Positions 1 through 10,399 of a DNA stretch of 64,000 nt are shown piece by piece. Each line of letters starts with the position of its first letter. Position 1 is the first letter of the stretch. Under the pieces are notes generated by a model, which had not been told where the DNA came from, made no database searches, and saw only the letters and a list, made by a program, of their open reading frames with translations. The stretch comes from Collybiopsis luxurians FD-317 M1 (Eukaryota; Basidiomycota; Agaricomycetes; Agaricales; Omphalotaceae), in contig KN834757.1 in NCBI GenBank assembly GCA_000827265.1, positions 906,537-970,536 of the forward strand, in the 5' to 3' direction. The position numbers and the translations under genes were made by a program.

Positions 1-1068
1 TTTGACCAAACTTCCGAACAGGGAGATGGAACGAACCCTTGGATAGGAATGCTCAACGCGATGGTTTACAGGAAGGTTCCTGCACAACAGCCAATCAAGC
101 CCTGAAATTTGGATTCCCCTTGCGAGCATTGTAGCCGCAGCCCTTTTCCGTCGTCCCGTACCTTTGTCAGAGAAGTTCTCACAACATCTCACATAGATGG
201 CACATTCCACGTTAAAATATATTCCACAGCATACAGTATACTACATATAACATCTAGATTTACGTAGACCTAACGTACTACAACCATTCATGTTTAGAGG
301 CTTAGAGCTTGACATACTATATAACATTCCGCGACATTCCTAGTATTGTAAATACTCGAAGAATACTCAATTACTGTATTCCAATGCAAATCATTCGAGA
401 CCTTCCCGCTTACCATCACCATCTTCCCAAAGGCAGAACTTTCAAACCTTCCTATCAGTCCAAAACGCATCCCCCCGGTCTGCCTTTAACACTTCTGGAT
501 TGATGCCCTCCGCGGCATGACACGCAGAGGCACCGTACACCTCCCAGCAAGCCAAAGCTTAAGCCGACTCTTTTCAAGTGACTAAAAGTGAAACCGATTT
601 GACGATGGCGCTATGTGTAAATAGATATTAGATATCAATTCGTGATTTAGCGCAGTTGAAGCGAAAAAAAAACACGACGTTACTTACCTGATTCAAGTTG
701 CATACAGGTATAATGGATGCATTATGACATCCCAATGCATTCGATTCAACGTCAACAATCGAATCTTGACTGAAAACAGATGACTTAGCAATGACCACGC
801 CTATGTAAAAGGTCCGTTATTGCTAAAAAGAAGCCGTAGAAGCCAATGTCAAACCCGGAGTCGTCGATCTTGAGATCATTGAAAACTCCTGGAAGTCAAA
901 GCAGAACATATGAACTCCGATCGAGGATTGAGTGGAATACCTGCTAGTTACAGAACACCGACCCGCGAGGGATTGAGAACAGGCGTCTAACAGGTTATAG
1001 CGCTAATCTCCTCACTTCTGTGAGAAACGCCTACCAATTCCGTTTCATACTACCTCACCTTTGGGGTG
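1..1068. other. Intergenic stretch, left edge
   Basis: No coding region is supported; the open frames are short and unlike known proteins. Positions about 201-325 hold the first copy of a diverged repeat whose second copy lies at about 3969-4083, on the other side of the next gene. The rest should contain the promoter of the gene starting at 1069, but no clear TATA element was seen. Confidence 0.6.
201..325 (+). repeat. Diverged direct repeat, copy 1
   Basis: This stretch of about 125 bp aligns with 3969-4083 in the same orientation. The best shared block is 'gaggcttagagctt'; others are 'tagaccta', 'taaaata' and 'attcc'. Small gaps separate the blocks. The two copies bracket the coiled-coil gene. 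They could be remnants of a short transposable element or of an old duplication. Confidence 0.5.
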
Positions 1069-3357
1069 ATGAACAAAACATCTGCTCCGTCATCCATGAC
1101 GATGTCAGGAAGCTCATACACAACTCGAGAATCTTCAGCACTGCGGGCTGCTCGAGTCTTTCAGAAATGGCAAAAAGAGCTCCTGTCTGATATCTCGATA
1201 CAGCTCACCCCGTACTTGAACTATGCGTGGCACATTAAGGAGCGGGACTTAAGGGGAACAGTGAATTCAGCCGAAAAGAAGGAAATCAAGGGGGTGTATG
1301 CAAGAAGATACGATGAGTTGGAGAACGTAGCGATCGAACGATATTATTCAGTCTCCCAAGAACAAATACAGAAACTGCACCAATGTCAAGTAGATGGAAT
1401 CGAATGGATCGCTCCATCCAATATCTCGTCATTTCGTATAGTTGTCATTTACCTATCTTGGTTGTCGCTGATCACTGGTCATTTGGTAGATTCTCCTCCA
1501 TCGTGGTATCTCGATGACTCCAGCGGGAGTGTGCCACAAGCTCAGAGCAATCCAGACCAAATCGAAGACCCGATGAATCCGAGAGGCGGCGAATTCACTT
1601 TCGCCGGTGAAAATAGTGCCCATTCTCCGTCTCCAAAAATAGAACTCGATGGTCATGAGGTAGAAGTGACCAGTACCTTATTCTTCAATCGGATAGCTTT
1701 TCATCCAGTTGTTGACTAGTTTGCGGACATTGACCGACAAAACCAGAAGCGCGCGGAGCGAATTCAGAGGGAGGAAGAGCAATTGGTCAAGAGAGAAAGC
1801 GAAACAGATGCAAAGGAGACCCAGCTTCATAGGAAGGAGGAAGAATTACTGTCGCGAGAAGTTAATGTTCAGCAACGGGAAAGAAATTTGCAGAGCTTGC
1901 ATGCTTTGCAACAACGATTGGAGGATACTGAAAGGAAACTGGTTCAAGAAAAGAGGAAAAGTGACACTCTACGGGAAGAGCTGCAGAAAGAAGCCGAAAA
2001 CCAGCTGCGGGAACAATCAAGAGAAGCGGGAAAGCAGATAGAAGAACAGCGAAGGGTAGCGGAAAAGCGCGAGGAACAGCACAGGAAAATGGAGAAGCAG
2101 CTAGAAGAACGAAAACGGGAAGTTGATAGGCAGCAGATAGAACGACAAAGGGAGGCAGAGGAGCGGCTGGAGGAACAACGAAGAAAATTTGAAGAGAGAA
2201 TAAGAAGAGAAGAATTCGAGAGGAGGAAGGTGGATGATGCTCGGGAGGCTCAGCGGATACAGGAGCGCATGGTGTTGCTGAAAAGGGAAGAGTTTGTTCT
2301 AGGACAGGAAAGGAGGCTCCGAGCTAGAGAGGAGAACGTTACATCACGAGAACTCGGCATTGAACAAAGGGAGAAAGAAATGACGGCGGAATTCAACCAG
2401 AGGGAGGAGCGAATGCAACTTGCGCATTCTCAAGCAAACGCTTCCTTGGATGCCCGGAAGAAGGATATGACAAAAGAAATGGAATCATTTGAGGAGATGA
2501 AGAAAAACATCGAAAAGGGGAAGGAGGCACTGTTGAACAATTCATTAAGACTCGTGAAGAAGGAGACCAGTCTGCAAGATCGGGAGAGGAAGATCATCGA
2601 GGCAAAAGACGAGCTTGGTTTGAGGAGTTCCAGGCAAGACTGTCGGGAAACTGAGCTTGGAAATAGGGAGGAAAGCGTGCACCAAAGAGAAGAATACGTT
2701 AAAGGAATGGAAGAAAGGGTCCAAGGAAGGGAGGACAAGGTACAAAAAAGGGATAACAAAGTGCAACAAAGGGAGAAGAATATGCAGCGAAGGGAGGAGA
2801 GTGTTCAGCAAAGGGAGGAGAGAGTGCGGCAAAGGGAGGAGAGTATGCAGCGAAGGGAAGATACTGTGAAGGAATGGGAGCAGCTGGCAGACGACAGGCA
2901 TATTATAGACAAGATTATCAATGATCATCAGACCAAGCTTCAGAGGACTCTTGCAGATGTCTTGGGGCACAATCGCTCACGTGTCATTGTTTCCTCGTCG
3001 GATGTAGACGAGATTGACTATTCCTCTGGCTCCGAGATTACAGCAGTTCGTGCACCCATGTTTTCTTGTGAACTCGTTAACTAATCCGATGCAGATTGGG
3101 ATCTCACAAGCGAAATCCACAGTAAGCAGACCGGGACGTTGGATAAAATTAGCAGTATCTCACCTCAATTTTCCAATTCATGCCTGGGGAGAACAGGTTT
3201 AACATCCATGCTGGGACGGTCAACAATTGACGACGTTATGCAACCTCGTGTTCAGCTGGGAATTCACGCAGAAGGTGTGACCAGCTCAGGCCTCTCTGTG
3301 ACTGCAAGTCCTGACTTGGATAATTGTATCTCGAGAATGTATTGGTATTGCAGCTAG
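1069..3357 (+). CDS. Coiled-coil protein of unknown function
   Basis: Proposed exons are 1069-1659, 1720-3049 and 3095-3357, giving about 727 residues; reading phase is kept at both junctions (introns of 60 and 45 nt, with 'ttgac' and 'taactaat' branch-like sites). The first ATG of the frame is at 1069. Residues 1-200 are mixed and may be globular, with one hydrophobic helix ('IVVIYLSWLSLITG'). Residues about 205-600 are an almost unbroken charged coiled coil rich in R, E, Q and K, with degenerate repeats of the type 'QREERVRQREE' near its end. The C-terminal 100 residues are polar and low complexity. No family was recognised. The coil suggests a scaffold or filament-like role, but this is inference. 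The short second intron is the weakest point of the model. Confidence 0.75.
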
Positions 3358-3552
3358 GCTTGCATTTTCATTTTGTTATCATAAGTGTATGATAGTGTAT
3401 ACTTGTCAAACAGTGTGTTGACGGTGCAGAAGTGGCCGTAAACTTACACTCGGGAATCGTGTTAGGCTTGCTCCTAGCACTGTAGACGATTGATTACTCA
3501 CACATGTATCTGAATTAGGGCGAAAAAATAAGAGACGCGGCAAAAGCTTGTG

Positions 3553-3890
3553 AAGTGGAAAGAGAGTATGCCACAATGTGGTCACGCCTGATTGGGTCTT
3601 TCTCCTGTGCCTTCTCAAGTTCTTTACATAACATTGGGGGAGTTAACTACACATTGCCAACCCTCCTTTATTATTTATCTTCACTTTCATCTATGCAGGC
3701 CCTTGACCAAACGCTTTCTATTACGTTTCTAGTAACCATTAGAAACCCTTACGGATTCATCCCCACAAGACATCTCCCTAGCGACCGATGGGGTGCGACG
3801 CAGAGTGTCGCCACCCTCGGCTCCTTGGTACTCAACTCAGTACTTACTTAGACTTACTCACGGCAGTGCCAAAGAGTTCAGAAAAAAGCA
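3553..3890 (+). repeat. Dispersed repeat, copy 1 (second copy at 46122-46402)
   Basis: The 5' part shares the pattern 'gaaagag..atgccaca.tg.ggt.acgcctg' with 46122 onward. The 3' part shares 'ctcctt.gtac', then 'cttact', 'cggca' and 'agagt.c..aaaaaa' with 46355-46400. The middle is poorly conserved. Same orientation in both places. It has no coding potential and looks like an old short interspersed element. Confidence 0.4.
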
Positions 3891-3968
3891 TGTATCCGCT
3901 ATGTAATAGGAAAGGAGTATGTGAAGTGTCTGGTTGCCGTGCCTTGTTCAGGGATATACCGGCGTAGA

Positions 3969-4083
3969 TAATCCACACTAAAATACATTCCGCAGTATAT
4001 ACTACAACATTTGAATACACATAGACCTACCGTACCACCACATAACGCTAAGAGGCTTAGAGCTTCGCGTGCTGCATGACATA
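3969..4083 (+). repeat. Diverged direct repeat, copy 2
   Basis: Aligned with 201-325 in direct orientation. It sits just beyond the 3' end of the thiolase gene and contains no ORF. Confidence 0.5.
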
Positions 4084-4223
4084 AGGCGATGTTTGCTTCT
4101 GAGACTTGACCTTGTCGACGTCGGCCAAAGTGATTGGGCGACACTCATGAGCATGGTTATATCCAAGCCTAACACAGCGAAGAGTCAGCTGAGCTCATTA
4201 TGCAAGTCAAATTCTCAGAAATT

Positions 4224-6047
4224 TCACCTATCCCGGCCATCCTTTCCTCCTTCCTTGTAAAACTCGGGTCTTCGCAGGAGCGAAACGACGACAGCTCCAC
4301 CGAGGCCAACGTTGTGAACAAGGCCGTATTTACCCCGTTTGTCTTTGACGTCGAATAGACCGGGAGCTTGCATGGGTCCCGCCCCTGTTCAATCAGCGTG
4401 TATCAGAATGAAGCTCGCTGCTAGATCGAGCAAGATACGTACAGTTACGAAGCTGCACTAAGGACGGAAGAGGGATCTTAGGAGTCTGTATGGACGATGT
4501 GGCGAAGAGGACGTACTCATGATATAGAAATGCATTCCGAGACCGGTAGCTCCGAGAGGGTGGCCCTTGGCTTCGAGACCTCCAGAAGGGTTGATAACGT
4601 ATTTTCCACCGTACTGAATAACGATCAATCCTCCCTACGCGAGTAAAGTTGATGTCCACGTACTGTGTTATCACCGCGTTCGACCATCTTGTGGGCTTCA
4701 TCAGGGGCACATAATCCGAGGGCAGGGTACATGATGAGCTATGCAGGATGACTCAGACTGATGTATGAATATCTAGAGAAAACGAACCTCGTTCGCAGCA
4801 AAGCAGTCATGAAGTTCGACTACGCCTACTTGATCTCTGCCTTGGCCTTCTTTGAATCCTGCCTCCCGGAATACTTGGTCCGCGCAATTTTTGGACATTG
4901 TGTAACCGACGACTTCCATGGCACTATTGGCTTCGAAGGCTAAAGGATTATCTGTGGTCAAGGCTTGGGCGACAATCTCGATGGCTTGGTTTTCGAGGCC
5001 GTGCTTATGAACAAAGTCCTCTGACGCCACGATGCAGCAAGCGGCACCGTCCTGTTCAGAGCAAATTTACTGAGTTTGAGCGATGAGCAGTTTGTCAGAG
5101 AATACCTACTGAAGTAGGGCTGCACATAAACTTGGTAAGTTCGTTGGTGATCTTGGGAGCCTTCAAAACCTGTTCGACACTCCATCCGTCTCGGAATTGT
5201 GAGTAAGGATTCTTGACCGAGTGCTTGTGGTTCTTTGAAGCTAAACAGAGTAAAGTAGGTGACGAAAGAATTATTCACAACGAAAAAGATTTACCAATCT
5301 GGGCAAGATGTTCAATATTTCCTCCGTACTTTTGGAAATATTCTTGGGCACCGTCGGCAAACATTCTGGGGGCACCAGGACCATGATTCAAACCCAAACC
5401 AGCGATTTCAACCTCCTCCATTTTCTGGTGAAGAAGGATAGTTGGAGGCTGGCGATCGGGCCAATTGGTTCCCAAGCTTCCTGGTTTCATTCGCTCAAAA
5501 CCGAGGGCAAGTGTAACCTCAGCTTGACCAAACTTGACCATATTGTTTGCAGTGTACAGAGCGGTTGATCCCGTGGAGCAGTTGTTATTCACATTGGTGA
5601 TAGGGATACCGGTGAGACCGAGGTTATAGAGAGCGCGCTGGAAGGTATTTAAGCTTACGATTGGGGAACGCAAGACGATTATTTACCTGACCAGAAGTGG
5701 AATCTCCGTAGCAGTATCCAACTACTGCCATCTCGATCGTATCGTAATTGATGCCTATGTATACAACCCAATTGAGCCGTAGACTCATTGACATCTACTA
5801 AATTACCGCACCGGCATCGAGCAATGCCTTCGTGGCAGCCTCAAGGCCCATCTGGAGGGGAACAGGCCTTCAGAGTCAAGCCAACCTACAGTGAAGATAT
5901 ATTCTTACGTCCTCTGTGGTCCGAGTAGCCCTGGGCTGTGGCATTTTGCTTCATTATAAGTTCACAAAGTGACTGAGTAGACGCGCTTGCCTTTATGAAA
6001 GCGGTACATCCACCGCCGATTATGAAGGTTCTTCTTCCTTTTGTCAT
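4224..6047 (-). CDS. SCPx/SCP2-type thiolase (sterol carrier protein thiolase)
   Basis: Eleven exons join in one frame to 425 residues: 6047-5991, 5935-5909, 5851-5812, 5754-5687, 5637-5295, 5240-5110, 5051-4788, 4738-4664, 4613-4517, 4457-4443 and 4384-4224. The product matches the thiolase part of peroxisomal SCPx, which cleaves 3-ketoacyl-CoA of branched or sterol side chains. Visible motifs are the catalytic cysteine in 'NNNCSTGS' (Cys84), 'HDCFAANE', and the C-terminal '[14 protein letters not shown]'. The lipid-binding SCP2 domain is absent, and the chain ends in 'GKDGRDR', not an SKL-type peroxisome signal. The first intron appears to use a GC donor, and exon 10 is only 15 nt. Start: ATG at 6047; an upstream in-frame codon is TTG. 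Divergent from TRP4. Confidence 0.93.
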
Positions 6048-6444
6048 TGTTACGAGTATTGGAGCAGGCAACCAGAAAACTAAGTTTTTAGGATTCAGGT
6101 GCAGTGAGTATGGTCGTGACTTTGTATGTCAGAATTTAAGGATAAGAGAAAGCCGGATTACCGTTGAATGGTTGTTTTCAATGTTTGAGAGTGTTCACCG
6201 AATGGCGCCCGAATGCGGGGAAGTTGATAGCCGGGTCAGGGCGCTCATCCAAGCAAAAATTCTCGTACATCGTATACGGTATAATAGCGTAACTCATTCT
6301 TTGAATAGATATATCACTGTGCTTGAATTCTGCTGTGTTCAGTGTTCAATGGATATCTGCTTTCTCCTCTCCAATTTCTGCCCGCATCACTCCAATCAGT
6401 CCTAACTGACAGTGACCACGATTTCTGACTCGAAACTCTCCCAT
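6048..6444. promoter_or_regulatory. Shared divergent promoter region, thiolase / TRP4
   Basis: The two genes start on opposite strands about 400 bp apart, so both promoters must lie here. No canonical TATA box was seen, and the joint control of the two genes is only inferred from position. Confidence 0.4.
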
Positions 6445-7635
6445 ATGTCGTGGCGAAATGTTCACCCTCAATCTTCGTCTGTCATGACGAATTACTCGTC
6501 CGACTCGTTCAAGCCGCTTCTCAAAAGACTGGTAGAAACACCTGAATATTTCAGTTCCAACGATCTTAAAGTCGCTCTCAATCACCTCTTTACGCCGAAT
6601 ACTCTCACCCCAGAGCAAATAGGCGCATTTTTGACAGCTTTACATCTTCATCGAGTTGAAAGGCGTCCAGAATCCTTAACCGCCGCGGCTTCGATCCTCA
6701 GAGAGCGTTCATTAAAAGCCGCTGTCCAGGACACGGAGAATGACTTTGTAGTTGATATCGTAGGAACTGGAGGCGATGGCCACAATCTGTTCAATGTTAG
6801 TACAGCCGCAGGAGTTGTAGCTGCTGGGGCGGGAGCTCGAGTCATTAAAGTAAGCAGAGAAAAGCTCGATCTTTAGCCGATGGTAATCTAACTAAAATAT
6901 TTCCTTTAGCATGGCAGTCGAGCATCAACATCCTCCTCCGGCTCAGCCGATCTCCTCGAAGCCCTGGATTGTCTTTTCGTGGCGCCTTCTCCAGGTGTTC
7001 CCATGCCTATTCCTCGAGTTCCCTTCACTTTCATCCTCGCCCCGCACTACCATCCCGCACTGGCATTCATCGCTCCGTATCGAAAAGCTCTCCCCTTCCG
7101 AACCATGTTCAACATCCTAGGGCCTCTAATCAATCCTGCCCGCCCAAAAGGTATGGTGTTGGGAATAGCCGAACCAGAGCTCGGAACCCCCTTTGCCCAA
7201 TCACTTCGAGACGGAGGTGTGGAGCGCGCACTCGTTGTCTGTGGGCACGAACGCATGGACGAGGTCAGCTGTGCAGGTCCGACTTGGGCTTGGGAGCTTA
7301 AAGACGGTCAGATAACAGAATTAACACTGGACCCGGGGTCTTTCGGACTATCGCCCCATCCGCTATCAACTGTCGCAGGCGGTAAACCAGCCGAGAACGC
7401 TGCCACCTTTAAAACTTTACTCACCTCCGGAAGCGATACTCCAGAGCGATTGATACCTGTTCGTGATTTTGTCTGTATGAATGCTTCTGCTTTGCTGGTT
7501 GTTGCAGGAGTAGCAGCCGATTACAATGAAGGTGCGAAGTTGGCTCTCGACAGTATAACGAGTGGGAAAGCGTGGGCGGCTTTGGAAACATTCAGGGAAG
7601 CAGGAAGGAAGGCTAAAGCTTCTTTATCGCAGTGA
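6445..7635 (+). CDS. TRP4: Anthranilate phosphoribosyltransferase
   Basis: Exons 6445-6849 and 6910-7635 (one 60-nt intron with branch site 'ctaac') give 376 residues. The enzyme transfers phosphoribose from PRPP to anthranilate, the second step of tryptophan synthesis from chorismate. Motifs seen are the PRPP-binding 'GTGGDGHNLFNVST', 'KHGSRASTSSSGSAD' across the intron, 'FRTMFNILGPLINPA' and 'GHERMDE'. Length and order match the bacterial TrpD and fungal Trp4 family, and all main motifs are intact. ATG 6445 is the first in frame; the second, at 6484 (363 residues), falls just before the conserved region and is a good alternative. It stands alone here, not fused to other tryptophan enzymes. 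Confidence 0.95.
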
Positions 7636-7840
7636 TACAGGTTTACTCAAAATCAAATCTGCTCATCTCGTTGTGTTCTGAAGTGTCCTATAATGTCCAA
7701 ATATCTCGACTTAATTATTTACATGAGAATCTATTGAAGCACCTGGGAGGCTCTGCGTCTGAGACTCAGTAATGGAAGTCTTGTGGATCGAGCCTGAAAA
7801 TCCGTCCACTGCGAGATGGTCCGTTTTTGAGTTTCCGCTG

Positions 7841-9282
7841 TCACACTGCCAGGGAAACTTGGTATCGAGAAGACATCGAAGCAGTGTCCAATGTACTCAC
7901 ATTGTGTGACGGTTGCGCTTCTTGAATTACAGATAGCTCCATAGGTACAGTAAATGTTCGGGGTATATCTATGTGACGGAAGTGAGGTGATTCTGTCAAA
8001 CCCCAGAAAATCTTCAACATACTCATCATGCCTCTGAAAACCATTGCTCTAGACCTGGTACTTGAAGGGTCTCCATTCGTTGTTTTCGCTTGTGCCACAG
8101 GCTTCCTCAGCATGATATAGTTGACGAGGATAGTTAACGTATACAATCTCCCTAATGAGTAGAATACTAAAACAAAGGCTAAAAAATGAAATTGGTCAGG
8201 CAAATTTCACTCTTTGGGCGTTTAAAAAAACAAGCTACTCGCGATTGAGGTTATGTGTTACCAGTAGCGACAGCATCACGATGGTAGATATCGAAGTGGT
8301 AACTCCACATGCGACAGACTGTATCGATATCCGATGCAGCAAACTGTTCTCAAACGAATCAGCGCTTGACGGTCACTTGCCAGCACCAGCTCGGGGGAGG
8401 GGATGGAGCTTACTTTTTGGTCGCGGTATAAGTTGTATTTATTGATCGCATTGCGCGAAACATGACCACTGCGATGACCAGGTCGGTTGCCGCGCATAAC
8501 GTTGCGGCGATGCTGAAGGAGGGTGGTTTCGTTTTCGTTTTCGTGGGTGAATGCAGACACGAGAATGAAAAGCAAGTTGGGACATACGTCGTGAGATCAA
8601 GACTGAATGTGGTCACCCTGGGATTTACCATCAACACGATACCCAGAATCCATGCGAATGCCACCTAAAGAAGGGGTCCGTAAAATTTGCAAGTCTGATG
8701 GTGAGACAGACGGAGTAGTGACCCACATGCGAGAAAAGGAGGGCAGAAACCATCATAGTGATAATCTTCTTACGAGTTCTGAACAGACGGTCGAAAATAA
8801 GCATCGTACGCACAGTCGCGTGTGTGTAAAAAAAGCAAAAAACCTACAATTGCCAATACCGATATGTGAAAAACACTTGTTCGACCATTGCGACATGATA
8901 AGTGCATAGAATAATCGCTGGTAGCATCCACGGCTGTCCAACTGTTATCAAGACTAGAAAAAAGGTAAAGTCGAACTCGATTCCGAATTACATTAACCCT
9001 TACCTTGTGGATTCACCACCAGGCTCTATCCATGAGAATTATAATACTGGTAAGCGTCCAACTTGTATAAGAGCAAGCAGCGAAAGAAACACGCACATAG
9101 TACACATCATAGCAAATGATCCCAGTACAAGCCGTGTCAATAGTCAAGGCAGAGATCAAACTCCATCGATAAAATCCCCTGGGACGTGATTTGAGGAAGT
9201 AGAAACCACACAGGACGAGTTCTGTTCCATAGAACATCATGTTGACCCAGGAAGCGGAGAGGATAAAACTGCTCTTCCCCAT
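7841..9282 (-). CDS. DUF6534-like seven-helix membrane protein, reading frame uncertain
   Basis: Proposed exons: 9282-9097, 9025-9004, 8953-8848, 8778-8727, 8664-8588, 8512-8414, 8343-8262, 8178-8023 and 7968-7841. The translation shows about seven hydrophobic segments in the order of the basidiomycete DUF6534 family: 'WVNMMFYGTELVLCGFYF', 'FFTYRYWQLTRKK', 'AATLCAATDLVIAVVMF', 'SLGRLYTLTILVNYIMLR'. Family function is unknown; a receptor-like role is sometimes assumed. Exons 1-7 join in phase, but exon 7 ends in phase 0 while exon 8 needs phase 1. The family alignment also asks for residues that lie just after a TGA at about 8206-8208. The gene may be damaged or carry an unusual splice. The start could also be ATG 9338 through an extra exon. 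A 43-nt intron near the end could extend the protein to 7711. Confidence 0.6.
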
Positions 9283-9338
9283 TCATTTTAGGAACAGCAG
9301 GAATTGAATAGTACGTACGCATCTGCAAGGTCAGACAT

Positions 9339-10399
9339 CTCGTAAGGAACCCGAGAACAGGGGGAAGGAAGGTGGGTGGGTACTAAGGAAAAGAACGATG
9401 TGGGGCTTAATAAAAAGCTACGCGCCCCCCGCCTACCGTATGCAGTAAGGTCTTCGAAAGCTGTCACCAGTAGAAATTTCTCTATGGATATTTGATGTCT
9501 GATCGCCGTGTCATTGAGCGGATGGAAGAATGGTTATTCAAGGAATTTTACCACAAAAAGGTTAAATATGTTAGTGTTACCGCCATTCCCGCCCGGCGCT
9601 CGTCTTCCTTATGAAAGAGAGCAGGTCTACTGTGAAAGGAGAACAGATGCCGGAACCTATCGAGAACCATCACTACACATCGAAAGTAGCACAAATTCCG
9701 TCCCAAAGAAACGCTTAATGGGCCCGTAGGAGCTGAGAGAGTACGGATGAATTCATCCACGCACTCGGCAGGCTGAAGAAAATCCATAAACAACCCCTGG
9801 ATCCAACGTCCCTAGTGAGTATATTGCTTCATAGTGCGGAGTCTATAATGATCATCGCAACTGTCCATAGCCGGTAGAGGGTTTCCCCGGTATGCGAATC
9901 GGACCCCATCTCACTAATTTTGAGAAAGACGTAGCGTGTACTTAGTGTACCTCTGACTGCCGGAAAAGTCTTTTTGCAACCGACGGTCTGTTACCGTATG
10001 CGTGAGCTGGTGACTGTATGCGTGGGCTCGTGACTGTATGCGTGGGCTGACGACTGTATGCGTGAGCTGGTAACCACAACTGCGGGGGTTGCAATAAAAC
10101 AGAAATTCCATCATCAAGAATCGAAAAGAGTCGTTAATTGTCCTCATTCCAGTCATCGTAAGCCCAAGAAACAAATCGGCCCGTAAGTAATAAATAGGTA
10201 CGTATGTATCTGTAAAGAATAAGTAAAGTAACGTGTGCTTGCAAGTATGGTGTGGCAGAAAAAAAGCGACAAAAGAGAACTCACTTACTTACGACTACAT
10301 AGTACTATAAGCAGAAGCAACATCCAAGAAATCGAAGCCCATCTATGCAAGCTCCAATCGCATCGCAAATCGTGAAGATGTCATAGGGATTCTTATCAA
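9339..10399. other. Intergenic stretch with a tandem repeat
   Basis: No gene is supported. It contains the 20-bp tandem repeat at 9992-10071. The part near 9340-9500 should hold the promoter of the DUF6534-like gene; 'tttttattaag' on the minus strand near 9410 is a weak TATA candidate. Confidence 0.55.
9992..10071 (+). repeat. Tandem repeat, 20-bp unit, four copies
   Basis: Four adjacent copies of a unit close to 'gactgtatgcgtgggctcgt' can be read, differing at a few positions (gtgagctggt or gtgggctcgt or gtgggctgac). It lies between two genes transcribed from the same strand. A minisatellite is the simplest reading. Confidence 0.8.

Larger units (their letters stand above)
3358..4223. other. 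Intergenic stretch with repeat remnants
   Basis: No gene is supported here. Positions about 3553-3890 resemble 46122-46402 (see repeat entries), and 3969-4083 is the second copy of the repeat at 201-325. The stretch lies between the 3' ends of two convergent genes, so terminators of both should lie here. Confidence 0.6.

Noticed and set aside
2430..2970. Long antisense frames opposite the coiled-coil gene
   Set aside because: They are leucine- and serine-rich mirror images of the E/R/K/Q-rich coding strand, a usual by-product of coiled-coil codons.
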